Shown here: positions 23,986 through 33,056 of the stretch, piece after piece
Layout: every line of letters starts with the position of its first letter
How positions within the stretch are numbered: the first letter of the stretch is position 1
DNA from: Candidatus Mediterraneibacter intestinavium
GTDB taxonomy: Bacteria > Bacillota > Clostridia > Lachnospirales > Lachnospiraceae
Direction of reading: 5' to 3'
DNA: 63,939 bases
Assembly (NCBI GenBank): GCA_019119205.1
Contig: DWXK01000009.1
Coordinates: forward strand, 1 to 63,939
The notes under the pieces: model-generated
What the model saw: only the letters and a program-made list of their open reading frames with translations
Told to the model about the DNA's origin: nothing
Databases searched by the model: none
Position numbers and translations under genes: made by a program

Positions 23986-26046
23986 ATGAATGAAAATTCG
24001 CGAATCATTGAGATGAAAGGGATCGGGGAGAAGACAGCGGAACTTTTTGCCCGGGTCGGGATCCGGACAGTGGGTGACCTGATCCGTTATTATCCAAGGA
24101 GCTACGAGATCTTTGAGGACCCGGTACCGATCGCTGAAGTATGTGAGGGTAAGGTATGTACGGTGACAGGAGCAGTGTTCGGACGGATCCAGGTGTCGGG
24201 AACAAGGAATATGCAGGTGACCACACTCTATCTGAAAGACCTGACCGGGACTTTGAAAGTGATCTGGTTCCGTATGCCGTTCCTGAGGAATACGCTGGGC
24301 AAAGGCGGAGCGCTGACCCTGCGGGGGCGTGTGATGCGGAAACGGGACGGACTTGTCATGGAGCATCCCGAGATCTTCTATCCGGCGGCAAAATATGAAG
24401 AAAAGAGAGATTCCATGCAGCCGGTCTATACGCTGACGGCAGGCCTGTCAAACAATGCGGTCGTCAAGGCGGTCAGGCAGGCGCTGGAGTGTGTGAACGC
24501 CCGGCAGGACATCCTTCCTGAGGCACTGACAGAGAAGTATCATTTCATGCCCTATGAGGCGGCAGTAAGGAGGATGCATTTCCCGGAAAGTAAAGAAGGG
24601 TTTCTGGAAGCACGGAAACGGTTTGTTTTTGAAGAATTCCTGATATTTACCCTTTCCCTGCGCAGGCTGAAAGACAGAGAGGACCGGGCGGGGAATCCCT
24701 TTGAACTTGCGGACCGCCCGGAGATAGACCGGTTTCTGGAAGAGCTGCCTTACAGCCTTACCGGAGCGCAGAGGAAGGTGTGGGATGAGATCCGCTCTGA
24801 CATGCAGGGAGAGTTTGTCATGTCAAGGCTGGTACAGGGAGATGTGGGGTCCGGCAAGACCGTGGTGGCTTTCCTTGCCCTTCTGCTCGCCGGACTGAAC
24901 AGATATCAGGGGGCTCTGATGGCACCTACGGAAGTGCTGGCGAGACAGCATTACGAGAACATATCAGGCATGCTTGGAGAATATCACATCCCTCTTCGGG
25001 CGGAACTGCTCACCGGATCGATGACTGCGAAACAGAAGCGGGAGGCATACGGGCGGATCGAGAGCGGCGAAGTATCGATCGTGATCGGGACCCATGCCCT
25101 GATCCAGGAAAAAGTATCCTACAGGGATCTTGCCCTTGTAGTGACGGACGAACAGCACCGGTTCGGCGTGAAACAGAGGGAGGCTCTGGCGGGAAAGGGG
25201 AATATGCCCCATATCCTGGTGATGAGCGCGACACCTATCCCAAGGACACTGGCGATCATCCTCTATGGAGATCTGGATATCTCCGTGATCGATGAGATGC
25301 CAAAGAACCGTCTGCCGATCAAGAACTGCGTGGTGGATACCGGATATCGTAAAACGGCATACAATTTCATGAAAAAGCAGGTGGAAGAGGGGCGGCAGTG
25401 CTATGTGATCTGTCCCATGGTGGAAGAGAGTGAGGCACTTGAGGCGGAAAACGTCCTTGATTATTCGGAAATGCTCTCCGAAACGATGGGGGATCAGGTC
25501 CGTGTCGGCTGTCTTCACGGCAGGATGAAACAGCAGGAGAAGGATGAGATCATGGATGCGTTCGGAAGGAACGAGATACAGATCCTGGTGTCCACGACAG
25601 TGGTGGAAGTTGGGATCGACGTACCAAACGCCACTGTGATCATGATAGAAAATGCAGAACGGTTCGGGCTTGCACAGCTCCATCAGCTCCGGGGAAGAGT
25701 CGGGAGAGGAAAATATCAGTCCTATTGTATTTTTATGACAGGCTCAAAGTCGGACGAGACAAAGGAACGTCTGGACATCCTGAACCATTCCAACGACGGT
25801 TTCTTTATCGCGAGTGAGGATCTCAGGCTCAGGGGACCGGGAGACCTCTTTGGGATCCGCCAGAGCGGGATCATGGATTTTAAATTGGGCGATGTGTTCC
25901 AGGATTCTGTCATCTTAAAGCAGGCTGCAGAGGCGGCAGGTGAGATGCTTAAAGCTGATCCGGAACTGAAGAGTCCGGAATATGCGAGACTTTCCTCTGC
26001 ACTGGAGCGGTACATCACAGACCAGAATCTGGAAGCGACATTGTGA
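23986..26046 (+). CDS. recG: ATP-dependent DNA helicase RecG
   Basis: RecG remodels stalled replication forks and branched DNA. The 686-residue protein has the N-terminal wedge/OB domain (about residues 50-150), Walker A GDVGSGKTVVAF near residue 288, the DEQHR box, SATPIPRTLAI, and helicase C motifs (STTVVEVGIDVPNATVM-like, QLRGRVGRG). ATG 23986 is preferred with AGGAG 9 nt upstream; an in-frame TTG lies at 23980. Its position after yloV/fakA matches the Bacillus order. Confidence 0.96.
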   Translation: MNENSRIIEMKGIGEKTAELFARVGIRTVGDLIRYYPRSYEIFEDPVPIAEVCEGKVCTVTGAVFGRIQVSGTRNMQVTTLYLKDLTGTLKVIWFRMPFLRNTLGKGGALTLRGRVMRKRDGLVMEHPEIFYPAAKYEEKRDSMQPVYTLTAGLSNNAVVKAVRQALECVNARQDILPEALTEKYHFMPYEAAVRRMHFPESKEGFLEARKRFVFEEFLIFTLSLRRLKDREDRAGNPFELADRPEIDRFLEELPYSLTGAQRKVWDEIRSDMQGEFVMSRLVQGDVGSGKTVVAFLALLLAGLNRYQGALMAPTEVLARQHYENISGMLGEYHIPLRAELLTGSMTAKQKREAYGRIESGEVSIVIGTHALIQEKVSYRDLALVVTDEQHRFGVKQREALAGKGNMPHILVMSATPIPRTLAIILYGDLDISVIDEMPKNRLPIKNCVVDTGYRKTAYNFMKKQVEEGRQCYVICPMVEESEALEAENVLDYSEMLSETMGDQVRVGCLHGRMKQQEKDEIMDAFGRNEIQILVSTTVVEVGIDVPNATVIMIENAERFGLAQLHQLRGRVGRGKYQSYCIFMTGSKSDETKERLDILNHSNDGFFIASEDLRLRGPGDLFGIRQSGIMDFKLGDVFQDSVILKQAAEAAGEMLKADPELKSPEYARLSSALERYITDQNLEATL

Positions 26047-26113
26047 CAGCTGATGATTCAGGAAAAGAAATGATTTCCAGTTTAAAAGTGAAGATCCTCC
26101 ATATACTAACAGC

Positions 26114-26203
26114 GTAACAGAAAGACAGACGGAAGCAGATGTATGGCAGACGGCTGCATCAGGCGGCAGACTACATACAGATGCAGCCGGAAGGATCTGT
26201 TAC
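26114..26203 (+). other. Structured 5' leader of the SASP gene
   Basis: GTAACAG (26114-26120) can pair with CTGTTAC (26197-26203), enclosing a 9-bp stem GGCTGCATC (26152-26160) with GATGCAGCC (26180-26188). The structure ends about 40 nt before the SASP ribosome binding site. I did not find a convincing sigma-G promoter in 26047-26113. Confidence 0.5.
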
Positions 26204-26258
26204 AGAACACAAGAATGTAACTGATACAGTTACTAAAATGCAGAAGGAGGAAACAAAA

Positions 26259-26465
26259 ATGGCAAGTCGTTCATCTAACAGAGCAGCAGTGCCTGAAGCA
26301 AAGGGCGCTCTGGACAAATTCAAGTACGAGGTAGCTAACGAACTCGGAGTACCGTTATCTGACGGTTACAACGGAGACCTTACCTCCAAGCAGAACGGAT
26401 CTGTAGGTGGATATATGGTCAAAAAAATGATCGAACAGCAGGAGAAACAGATGGCAGGAAAATAA
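26259..26465 (+). CDS. Alpha/beta-type small acid-soluble spore protein (SASP)
   Basis: These proteins coat spore DNA and are degraded on germination. The 68-residue protein has the SASP core: DKFKYEVANELGVPL, including the E-(V/I)-A protease site, then GDLTSKQNGSVGGYMVKKMI. ATG 26259 is chosen with AAGGAGG at 26244-26250; the frame is open further upstream but without homology. It is flanked by a structured leader and a terminator, so it is a single-gene unit. This is direct evidence that the organism sporulates. Confidence 0.93.
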   Translation: MASRSSNRAAVPEAKGALDKFKYEVANELGVPLSDGYNGDLTSKQNGSVGGYMVKKMIEQQEKQMAGK

Positions 26466-26564
26466 CATTTCCAGCCGGGAACTGTGCCGAACAGTGATCG
26501 AAGGCATGACAGTATGCCAAAGAGCAGACCCTGAAATGCCGGGATCATCAAAGTGAGGCGGAGA

Positions 26565-26596
26565 AAAGCACTCGGGATTGACCTGGGTGCTTTTTT
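26565..26596 (+). terminator. Terminator after the SASP gene
   Basis: AAGCAC (26566-26571) pairs with GTGCTT (26587-26592), with GGG/CCT-rich pairs inside, followed by a T-run to 26596. The loop carries the -35 element of the next promoter. Confidence 0.75.
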
Positions 26597-26606
26597 CTGC
26601 TAAAAT
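26578..26606 (+). promoter_or_regulatory. Promoter for rsmD-coaD, overlapping the SASP terminator
   Basis: TTGACC (26578-26583), a 17-bp spacer and TAAAAT (26601-26606). The -35 lies in the terminator loop and the spacer contains its T-run. Confidence 0.65.
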
Positions 26607-26638
26607 TCAGCATAGTTAAGTAAGAGAGGTGTCGAAAT

Positions 26639-27208
26639 ATGAGAGTGATCGCCGGAAGTGCGAAGCGGCTTCGGCTTAAGACCCTGGAAGGGCTGGATAC
26701 AAGACCGACGACAGACCGGATCAAGGAGACCCTGTTCAATATGATCGGACCGTCCATGTATGACTGTGTGTTCCTGGATCTGTTCAGCGGGAGCGGCGGT
26801 ATCGGGATCGAGGCGCTGAGCAGGGGCGCGAAGGAAGCTGTGTTTGTGGAGAACAATCCGAAAGCTATGGCATGTATCAAGGAAAACCTGAAGTTCACGC
26901 GGCTTGAGGCGAAAGCGCTCACGATGACGCGAGATGTGATGAACGCCCTGTATCAGCTGGAAGGGGAAAAGGTTTTTGATTTCGTCTTCATGGATCCTCC
27001 ATATGACCGTGGGCTGGAGAAGATGGTGCTGGAGTATCTTTCGGATTCTGAACTGATATATGAGGATACGGTCATTATCGTGGAGGCTTCAAAGGAGACA
27101 GACTTTTCCTACGCAGAGCGGCTCGGATTTGAAGTCACGAGAGAGAAGGTCTATAAGACGAACAAACATGTGTTTCTGGAAAAGTCAGGAAGGAAAGAAA
27201 TATGTTAA
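26639..27208 (+). CDS. rsmD: 16S rRNA (guanine966-N2)-methyltransferase RsmD
   Basis: The 189-residue enzyme begins [18 protein letters not shown] and has the SAM-binding motif [17 protein letters not shown] (about residues 42-58) and the catalytic DPPY (FMDPPY). It methylates G966 of 16S rRNA. It overlaps coaD by 7 nt, and the rsmD-coaD-ylbJ order matches Bacillus ylbH-coaD-ylbJ. Confidence 0.95.
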   Translation: MRVIAGSAKRLRLKTLEGLDTRPTTDRIKETLFNMIGPSMYDCVFLDLFSGSGGIGIEALSRGAKEAVFVENNPKAMACIKENLKFTRLEAKALTMTRDVMNALYQLEGEKVFDFVFMDPPYDRGLEKMVLEYLSDSELIYEDTVIIVEASKETDFSYAERLGFEVTREKVYKTNKHVFLEKSGRKEIC

Positions 27209-27693
27209 GAGCAGTTTATCCGGGAAGCTTTGACCCGGTTACATACGGGCACTATGACATCATATTGAGATCGTGTAAGATCGTGGATGAATTAATTGTC
27301 GGAGTGCTGAACAATAAAGCGAAAATGCCGTTGTTTTCTGTGGAAGAACGTGTTAAAATGTTAGAGGAAGTGACGAAAGATCTGCCGAATGTCAGGATCC
27401 TTCCGTTTGACGGGCTTCTGGTAGACTTTGCAAAGAGAGTCGGAGCAGATGTCGTCATCAGAGGTCTGAGAGCGATCACAGATTTTGAGTATGAACTGCA
27501 GATGTCTCAGACAAATCATAAGCTTGCTCCCGAAGTGGAGACTATGTTTTTGACTACAAGTATTGAATATTCCTATTTGAGTTCCACTACAGTGAGAGAG
27601 ATCGCTGCTTTTGGGGGAGATCTGTCACAGTTTGTGCCGGAAGCAGTGGCTGAAGAACTTAGGAAAAAGATGAATACAAAAAGGAGAGTGTAA
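27202..27693 (+). CDS. coaD: Phosphopantetheine adenylyltransferase CoaD
   Basis: CoaD makes dephospho-CoA from phosphopantetheine and ATP. The 163-residue protein has the T/HxGH nucleotidyltransferase motif in [10 protein letters not shown] and the C-terminal SSTTVRE signature ([14 protein letters not shown]). Length and start are standard. It overlaps rsmD by 7 nt. Confidence 0.97.
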   Translation: MLRAVYPGSFDPVTYGHYDIILRSCKIVDELIVGVLNNKAKMPLFSVEERVKMLEEVTKDLPNVRILPFDGLLVDFAKRVGADVVIRGLRAITDFEYELQMSQTNHKLAPEVETMFLTTSIEYSYLSSTTVREIAAFGGDLSQFVPEAVAEELRKKMNTKRRV

Positions 27694-27695
27694 CA

Positions 27696-28274
27696 ATGAG
27701 CAGCCGTATTGAGCAGATTATTGAAGAGATCGAGGAATACATCGACAGAGATTGTAAATTCCAGCCTCTTTCCACGACAAAGATCATCGTGAACAAGGAA
27801 CACCTGGATGAACTTCTCAGAGAACTGCGCATGAAGACGCCGGATGAGATCAAACGTTATCAGAAGATCATCGCCAACAGGGATGCGATTCTTGCTGATG
27901 CAAAGGCGAAGGCGGACGCCATGATCGAGGAGGCACAGGTTCAGACAACGGAACTTGTGAGCGAACATGAGATCATGCAGCAGGCGTATGCACAGGCAAA
28001 CGAGATCGTGACTCAGGCGACCGCGCAGGCACAGGAGATCATAGATAATGCGACCCGGGATGCGAACACCATCCGCATCGGGGCGATCCAGTATACGGAC
28101 GACCTTCTTGCCAATGCCGAGAGCATTATCGGACATACACTCGACAGCTACACAACGAAGTATGACGGTCTGATCAACTCCCTCCAGGAATGCTACGATA
28201 CAGTCCGTTCCAACCGTGCTGAACTGGATATCCCGGAAGAGGAAGGATATGACTCTCAGGACGGGATCAGCTAG
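27696..28274 (+). CDS. Coiled-coil protein of unknown function (ATP-synthase-B-like)
   Basis: The 192-residue protein is soluble and mostly helical. Residues 50-140 form a long alanine/glutamine/glutamate-rich helix (ADAKAKADAMIEEAQ, AYAQANEIVTQATAQ) reminiscent of the ATP synthase b-subunit stalk or DivIVA-like proteins. It starts 3 nt after coaD. The function is not known; similar proteins next to coaD in Lachnospiraceae are annotated only as ATPase or hypothetical. Its 3' end overlaps convergent ylbJ by 8 nt. Confidence 0.75.
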   Translation: MSSRIEQIIEEIEEYIDRDCKFQPLSTTKIIVNKEHLDELLRELRMKTPDEIKRYQKIIANRDAILADAKAKADAMIEEAQVQTTELVSEHEIMQQAYAQANEIVTQATAQAQEIIDNATRDANTIRIGAIQYTDDLLANAESIIGHTLDSYTTKYDGLINSLQECYDTVRSNRAELDIPEEEGYDSQDGIS

Positions 28275-29208
28275 GATAGAGGAAAAGAACATACAGGATA
28301 GCCAACAGACTGGCTGCCAATGCGGCAGCCAGTTTTTCTATGATATAAGGAAAAAAAGGCAGTCCGGTGCCGTCCAGCATGCACTGGGTCTGTGCTGCCG
28401 CACACAGCCCGCCGAAGGAAGTCAGGGCGAGGACCGCAGGATAACATAGGAGAAAGTTATCGATCCGCTCTTTCAGGAGGAGTATCCCGTTTGTCATCTC
28501 AAGCGCCGGCGCTGTCATCAGGAAAAGGTCTTCCCGGATCGGCAGGATGCTCAGAAGGGAGAGGAGGACGGAAAAAATGATGATATATCCGCCTACTTTT
28601 ACGATCGCCTCGAAACTGTCGTTCAGGCAGGCATCCAGATCCGAAAAATGAAACGATGGTCCCGCTGTGCGCGGATCCTGCACAGGGTCTGTGAAATACT
28701 TCCGCCCATGCAGATAAAATCTGCGGAAGATAAAACTCAAAAGCACCGGTGTGAGGATCAGGATGCAAAGTGTGGGAATGAGCAGTTTTTCCTGTCCGAA
28801 GGTTTTCCAGACGATGAAATTTATGATAAAGATCGGGCTTGTATTATTGCAGAAAGAGAGGAGATACTGCGCTTCGTCTTTCGTGATCAGCTTTTTTCTG
28901 AGAAGATCGGCCGTTACTTTGGCGCCCATGGGATATCCGCACAGGAACCCTGAGAGCACGGCAAAAGCACCGTTTTGTGAGGCACGGAGCAGACACCGGA
29001 AGGGTTTTCCTAACACGCCTGCGATAAAACGGAGACCGCCTGAGGACATCAGGAGATTTGTGATCACAAGAAAGGGGAAGAGGGTCGGGAAGATGATCTG
29101 AAACCACAGCAGAAGTCCTTCGCTTGCCCCGATAAAAACTGCTTTCGGGAAAAAGAGCATGGCGGCAAACAGTGCGGTGACAGCGATCCCTGCCGGAAAA
29201 TGTTTCAT
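28267..29208 (-). CDS. ylbJ: Sporulation integral membrane protein YlbJ
   Basis: The 313-residue protein has eight or so membrane helices and nucleoside-recognition (Gate) motifs: FQIIFPTLFPFLVITNLLMSSGG, GFLCGYPMGAKV, and LTSFGGLCAAAQTQ. YlbJ is needed for sporulation in Bacillus, where it is also next to coaD. Here it is inverted relative to coaD and converges on it, overlapping the coiled-coil gene by 8 nt. The ribosome binding site before the start at 29208 is weak (AAGG). Confidence 0.9.
   Translation of the reverse strand: MKHFPAGIAVTALFAAMLFFPKAVFIGASEGLLLWFQIIFPTLFPFLVITNLLMSSGGLRFIAGVLGKPFRCLLRASQNGAFAVLSGFLCGYPMGAKVTADLLRKKLITKDEAQYLLSFCNNTSPIFIINFIVWKTFGQEKLLIPTLCILILTPVLLSFIFRRFYLHGRKYFTDPVQDPRTAGPSFHFSDLDACLNDSFEAIVKVGGYIIIFSVLLSLLSILPIREDLFLMTAPALEMTNGILLLKERIDNFLLCYPAVLALTSFGGLCAAAQTQCMLDGTGLPFFPYIIEKLAAALAASLLAILYVLFLYPS
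28309..28337 (+). terminator. Terminator of the rsmD-coaD operon inside ylbJ coding sequence
   Basis: ACTGGCTGCC (28309-28318) pairs perfectly with GGCAGCCAGT (28324-28333) around AATGC, followed by five T residues. It lies 35 nt past the coiled-coil stop codon and within the C-terminal codons of convergent ylbJ, where it encodes an alanine-rich helix. Confidence 0.8.
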
Positions 29209-29281
29209 GGAAATACCAGCCTTGCGTGTCCGTTGTTATTTCAGATATATGATGCGGGAATGATTTTTATGAGCAGGTCAT

Positions 29282-30151
29282 ATGGTAAAAGAAAAAGGTG
29301 ATTTTCTGAGAAAGGCGAAGTTGTCGGTACCAGCTTTCTCTCTCTTTCTTTTCGTCCTTTTTTCAGCTGTCTGGATCCCGCATCTCAAAGAGGTCAGCCA
29401 GGTGGGCAGGCTGACAGAGGAGATCCTTTTCTCCGCAGATCTCAGGAGGCAGCCGTCCAGTGAGGAGATGCTGGAACTGGCAGGCGAGTGGGAGTCTCCG
29501 GGAGAAGCTGTGGCACTGTACTGGCTGGAGAGCGATTTTTTAAGAGAAGAGACAGACCTCTCAGCAGAGAACCTGGCAGAAAAAAGAGAACGCTGGGCAG
29601 TCCGGCCGGAATGGAGTGGATATGTCTCGGCGTGCCGGGCGGTCTGGGATGATGTGGTATATTTTCCGGTGGCAGAGGTCTCAGGTCACAGGAAACTGAC
29701 GGTGTCCTTTGAGGATTCCTGGCTGTTCGGGCGAAGCTATGGAGGAGAGCGGGGACATGAGGGGACGGATCTTATGCCGTCGGTCAATGAGAGAGGGCTC
29801 TACCCTGTAGTGAGCATGACTGACGGGACTGTGGAGAGCAAAGGCTGGCTGGAGCTGGGAGGATACCGTCTGGGGATCAGTGCGCCGGGCGGAGCGTATT
29901 TTTACTATGCCCATCTGGACTCCTATGCGGATATCGAAGAAGGGGACCAGGTAAAAGCGGGCGACCTGCTGGGGTACATGGGGGATACGGGATACAGTGA
30001 GGTGGAAGGCACGACAGGGAATTTCCCGGTACATCTGCACCTGGGGATCTATATTTATCCCGGCGGGAAGGAAATCAGCGTGAACCCGTATCCTGTACTG
30101 AAGCTTGTCGAGGATGCACAGATAAAGTGCCTCGGTCCGGCCATGCGGTGA
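29282..30151 (+). CDS. M23 family metallopeptidase (LytM-type), membrane-anchored
   Basis: The 289-residue protein has an N-terminal membrane segment (about residues 13-32) and a C-terminal LytM domain with the zinc ligands H-x3-D in RGHEGTDLMP and HLH in VHLHLGIYI, plus FYYAHLDSYADIEEGDQVKAGDLLGYMG. It is a probable peptidoglycan endopeptidase acting outside the membrane. It is divergent from ylbJ. Spore-cortex or engulfment work is possible from context but not shown. Confidence 0.88.
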   Translation: MVKEKGDFLRKAKLSVPAFSLFLFVLFSAVWIPHLKEVSQVGRLTEEILFSADLRRQPSSEEMLELAGEWESPGEAVALYWLESDFLREETDLSAENLAEKRERWAVRPEWSGYVSACRAVWDDVVYFPVAEVSGHRKLTVSFEDSWLFGRSYGGERGHEGTDLMPSVNERGLYPVVSMTDGTVESKGWLELGGYRLGISAPGGAYFYYAHLDSYADIEEGDQVKAGDLLGYMGDTGYSEVEGTTGNFPVHLHLGIYIYPGGKEISVNPYPVLKLVEDAQIKCLGPAMR

Positions 30152-30292
30152 ATTGGATGGAAGAGCAGCGTATCCTGGCTGCATGACTGAATGGATGCGC
30201 TAAACTGAACGGATGCTATAAAGAGCAATTTTCCGAGGAAGCTGGCTTACTGGATGAAATCATGTTATACTGTCCACTATGGAGGAAGAACA

Positions 30293-31678
30293 ATGGATTT
30301 ACCAAAAGCATTTGAAGAAGAGATGATCTCCCTTTTAGGAGCGGAGGATTATAAAAAATATACAGACTGTTTTGATGAGAGCAGACATTACGGGCTGCGG
30401 GTGAACACAGCGAAGATCTCTGTGGAGGAATTTCTGAAGATCGCTCCCTGGCCGTTAAGACCTGTGCCCTGGATCCACAACGGTTTCTATTATGATGGGG
30501 AAAAGTTCCAGCCCGCGAAGCATCCGTACTATTTTGCGGGACTCTATTACCTTCAGGAACCCAGTGCCATGACACCGGCGGACCGTCTGCCTGTGGAGCC
30601 GGGAGACCGGGTGCTGGACGTGTGCGCCGCGCCCGGAGGAAAGGCGACGGAGCTTGGGGCAAAGCTTCAAGGTGCGGGGGTGCTGGCGGCAAATGACCTG
30701 AGCAGTTCCCGTGCAAAAGGACTTTTAAAGAACCTGGAACTCTTCGGCATCGGAAATGTGCTGGTATTGAGCGAGGAGCCGGGAAAACTGGTACCGTATT
30801 TCCGGGAGTATTTTGACAAGATACTGATCGATGCGCCCTGTTCCGGGGAGGGCATGTTTCGGAAAGACCGGAAGATGGTCCGCGCCTGGGAGGAGCACGG
30901 ACCGGAATTTTTCTCTAAGATCCAGCGCAGCATCGTGACCCAGGCGGCCCAGATGCTCCGGCCGGGCGGCATGCTGCTGTACTCGACCTGTACCTTCTCT
31001 CCGCTTGAGAATGAACAGACAGTGGAATATCTCCTGGAACAGTATCCGGAGTTTGATATCTGTGAGATGGAGGGATATGAAGGCTTTTCAGAGGGAATGC
31101 CGGAAGTGGCGGAAAATAGAGATGAGAACCTGAAAAAGACGGTGCGGATCTTCCCTCACCGTATGGAGGGCGAGGGGCATTTTATCGCGCTGTTAAGAAA
31201 AGGAGACGGCGTCCCGTCACACCATGCTCCCGGAAAGGGAAAGGCAGGGAAGATCCCGGAGGAACTGGGTGAGTTCATGAAACTGGTGGACAGGCCGTTC
31301 GATCTGTCCAGGATAGAGATCCGTGGCGAGAAAGTCTACTACATGCCGGAAGGCGTCCCGGATCTGAAGGGAGTCCGGTTCTTAAGGACAGGCCTGCTCC
31401 TTGGAGAACTCAAAAAGAAACGGTTTGAGCCCAGCCAGGCGCTCGCGATGAACCTGAAGAAGGAGGAGTACCGGTATACACTGGACCTTCCCGCTTCCGA
31501 CGAGCGTGTGATCCGTTATCTCAAAGGGGAGACTCTGGATGTAGAAGACCTTGCCGGTCCGAAGGAAAAGGGATGGTATCTCGTCTGTGTGGACGGATAT
31601 CCGCTGGGGTTTGGAAAACTGGGGAATCAGACCCTGAAGAATAAATATCTCCCGGGATGGCGGTGGATGTCACTGTGA
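30293..31678 (+). CDS. RsmF-type rRNA cytosine-C5-methyltransferase
   Basis: The 461-residue protein belongs to the NOL1/NOP2/Sun family. SAM binding: LDVCAAPGGKATELGA (about residue 107). Catalytic cysteines: DAPCSGEGMFRKD and YSTCTFSPLENEQ. A C-terminal extension (about 290-461) fits the RsmF N-terminal/PUA-like architecture seen in Bacillota. ATG 30293 is chosen because GGAGGAAG lies at 30281-30288. It overlaps the next gene. Confidence 0.92.
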   Translation: MDLPKAFEEEMISLLGAEDYKKYTDCFDESRHYGLRVNTAKISVEEFLKIAPWPLRPVPWIHNGFYYDGEKFQPAKHPYYFAGLYYLQEPSAMTPADRLPVEPGDRVLDVCAAPGGKATELGAKLQGAGVLAANDLSSSRAKGLLKNLELFGIGNVLVLSEEPGKLVPYFREYFDKILIDAPCSGEGMFRKDRKMVRAWEEHGPEFFSKIQRSIVTQAAQMLRPGGMLLYSTCTFSPLENEQTVEYLLEQYPEFDICEMEGYEGFSEGMPEVAENRDENLKKTVRIFPHRMEGEGHFIALLRKGDGVPSHHAPGKGKAGKIPEELGEFMKLVDRPFDLSRIEIRGEKVYYMPEGVPDLKGVRFLRTGLLLGELKKKRFEPSQALAMNLKKEEYRYTLDLPASDERVIRYLKGETLDVEDLAGPKEKGWYLVCVDGYPLGFGKLGNQTLKNKYLPGWRWMSL

Positions 31679-32382
31679 AGATCAGGCTGGACAAATATCT
31701 CGCTGACATGGGGTACGGGACCCGCAGCGAGGTAAAAAAAGAGATCACAAGAGGAAATGTGCAGATAAACGGTATCCCCGTACGGAGACCGGAGACAAAG
31801 CTCGATACGGAGAAAGATGAAGTGACCTGCCAGGGCCATCAGGCTGTCTATGAGGAATATGAGTACTATATGCTGAACAAGCCGGCAGGCGTTGTCTCTG
31901 CGACTTTCGACCGGAAAGACCGGACTGTCCTTGATCTGATCGGGGAGAGGCAGAGAAAGGACCTGTTCCCTGTGGGGCGTCTGGATAAGGATACAGAAGG
32001 GCTCCTGCTGATCACAAATGACGGGGAACTGGCACACCGGCTGCTCTCGCCGAAGAAGCATGTGGACAAGGTCTACTATGTAAAAGTACAGGGGCAGCTC
32101 ACTTCAGAGGACGAAGAAAGGCTGGCGGAAGGGATCGATATCGGTGAGGCGAAGCCTGTGCTCCCGGCAGGGCTTTCCATCCTGAAGAGCGGAGAGATCT
32201 CCGAGGCGGAGATCACCATACAGGAAGGAAAGTTCCACCAGGTGAAGAGAATGTTCCATGCGCTTGGGAAAGAGGTCCTGTATCTAAAAAGGCTGCGCAT
32301 GGGGACTCTGGTGCTGGACGAAGAACTGAGACCGGGGCAGTACAGAAGACTGACGGAGGCGGAAAAAGAAAGATTATGCTGA
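31657..32382 (+). CDS. RsuA/RluB family pseudouridine synthase
   Basis: The protein (241 residues from ATG 31657) has an N-terminal S4 RNA-binding domain (RLDKYLADMGYGTRSEVKK) and the catalytic motif GRLDKDTEGLLLIT with the essential aspartate; the target is a uridine in 16S or 23S rRNA. A GTG at 31675, overlapping the upstream stop and preceded by GGTGG, is an equally plausible start and would give MKIRLDKYL, the usual family N terminus. It overlaps the HAD gene by 7 nt. Confidence 0.93.
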   Translation: MAVDVTVKIRLDKYLADMGYGTRSEVKKEITRGNVQINGIPVRRPETKLDTEKDEVTCQGHQAVYEEYEYYMLNKPAGVVSATFDRKDRTVLDLIGERQRKDLFPVGRLDKDTEGLLLITNDGELAHRLLSPKKHVDKVYYVKVQGQLTSEDEERLAEGIDIGEAKPVLPAGLSILKSGEISEAEITIQEGKFHQVKRMFHALGKEVLYLKRLRMGTLVLDEELRPGQYRRLTEAEKERLC

Positions 32383-33056
32383 GAGGAAAGAAAGCAGTGA
32401 TATTTGACATGGACGGCTCTCTGGTGGATTCCATGTGGATCTGGCCGGAGGTGGACCGCATCTATATGGAGAAATACGGACTGGAGCAGCCGGCGGATTT
32501 TCACAAGGCGATCGAAGGAAAGAGCTACACTGAGACTGCACAGTATTTTGTGGATACGTTCCATGATCTTCACCGGAGTGTGGAGCAGGTCAAGGAAGAG
32601 TGGAAAGAGATGACCCTGGAACTGTACTCCACAAAGGTGCTCCCCAAACCGGGTGCGGTAGAGTTTTTAAAGGCGATGAAGGAGAGAGGCGTTCTTCTCG
32701 GGATCGCCACAAGCAATGACCGTGTCCTGGCGGAGGCGGCGCTGAAAGCACAGGGTATGTTAGGATACTTTGACTCTGTGCGGACCTCCTGTGAGGTGGC
32801 TGCGGGAAAACCGGCGCCGGACGTTTACCTGAAGGTGGCGGAGGACCTGCGTGTCAGCCCGTCAACCTGTCTTGTGTTTGAGGATGTACCAAACGGGATC
32901 CTTGCAGGGAAGAATGCCGGGATGGAAGTATGTGCTGTGGACGATGAGTTTTCCAGACCGGATGAGCAGGAAAAGAAACGGCTGGCTGACTATTTCATCC
33001 ACGATTTTAATGAGATCAGAGACAATACCTATGAAAGGTGCAGACAGAATGGATAA
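32376..33056 (+). CDS. HAD family hydrolase (beta-phosphoglucomutase-like)
   Basis: The 226-residue protein has HAD motif I DMDGSLVDS, motif II ATSND, and motif III/IV GKPAPDVYLK and FEDVPNGILAGKNAG. The helical cap between motifs I and II fits the phosphoglucomutase/phosphatase subgroup. Substrate unknown. It overlaps both neighbours by 7-8 nt in the rRNA-modification operon. Confidence 0.92.
   Translation: MLRGKKAVIFDMDGSLVDSMWIWPEVDRIYMEKYGLEQPADFHKAIEGKSYTETAQYFVDTFHDLHRSVEQVKEEWKEMTLELYSTKVLPKPGAVEFLKAMKERGVLLGIATSNDRVLAEAALKAQGMLGYFDSVRTSCEVAAGKPAPDVYLKVAEDLRVSPSTCLVFEDVPNGILAGKNAGMEVCAVDDEFSRPDEQEKKRLADYFIHDFNEIRDNTYERCRQNG

Noticed and set aside
26047-26113. Sigma-G promoter for the SASP gene
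   Set aside because: CATATACTA at about 26099 resembles a sigma-G -10, but I found no matching -35 at the right distance.
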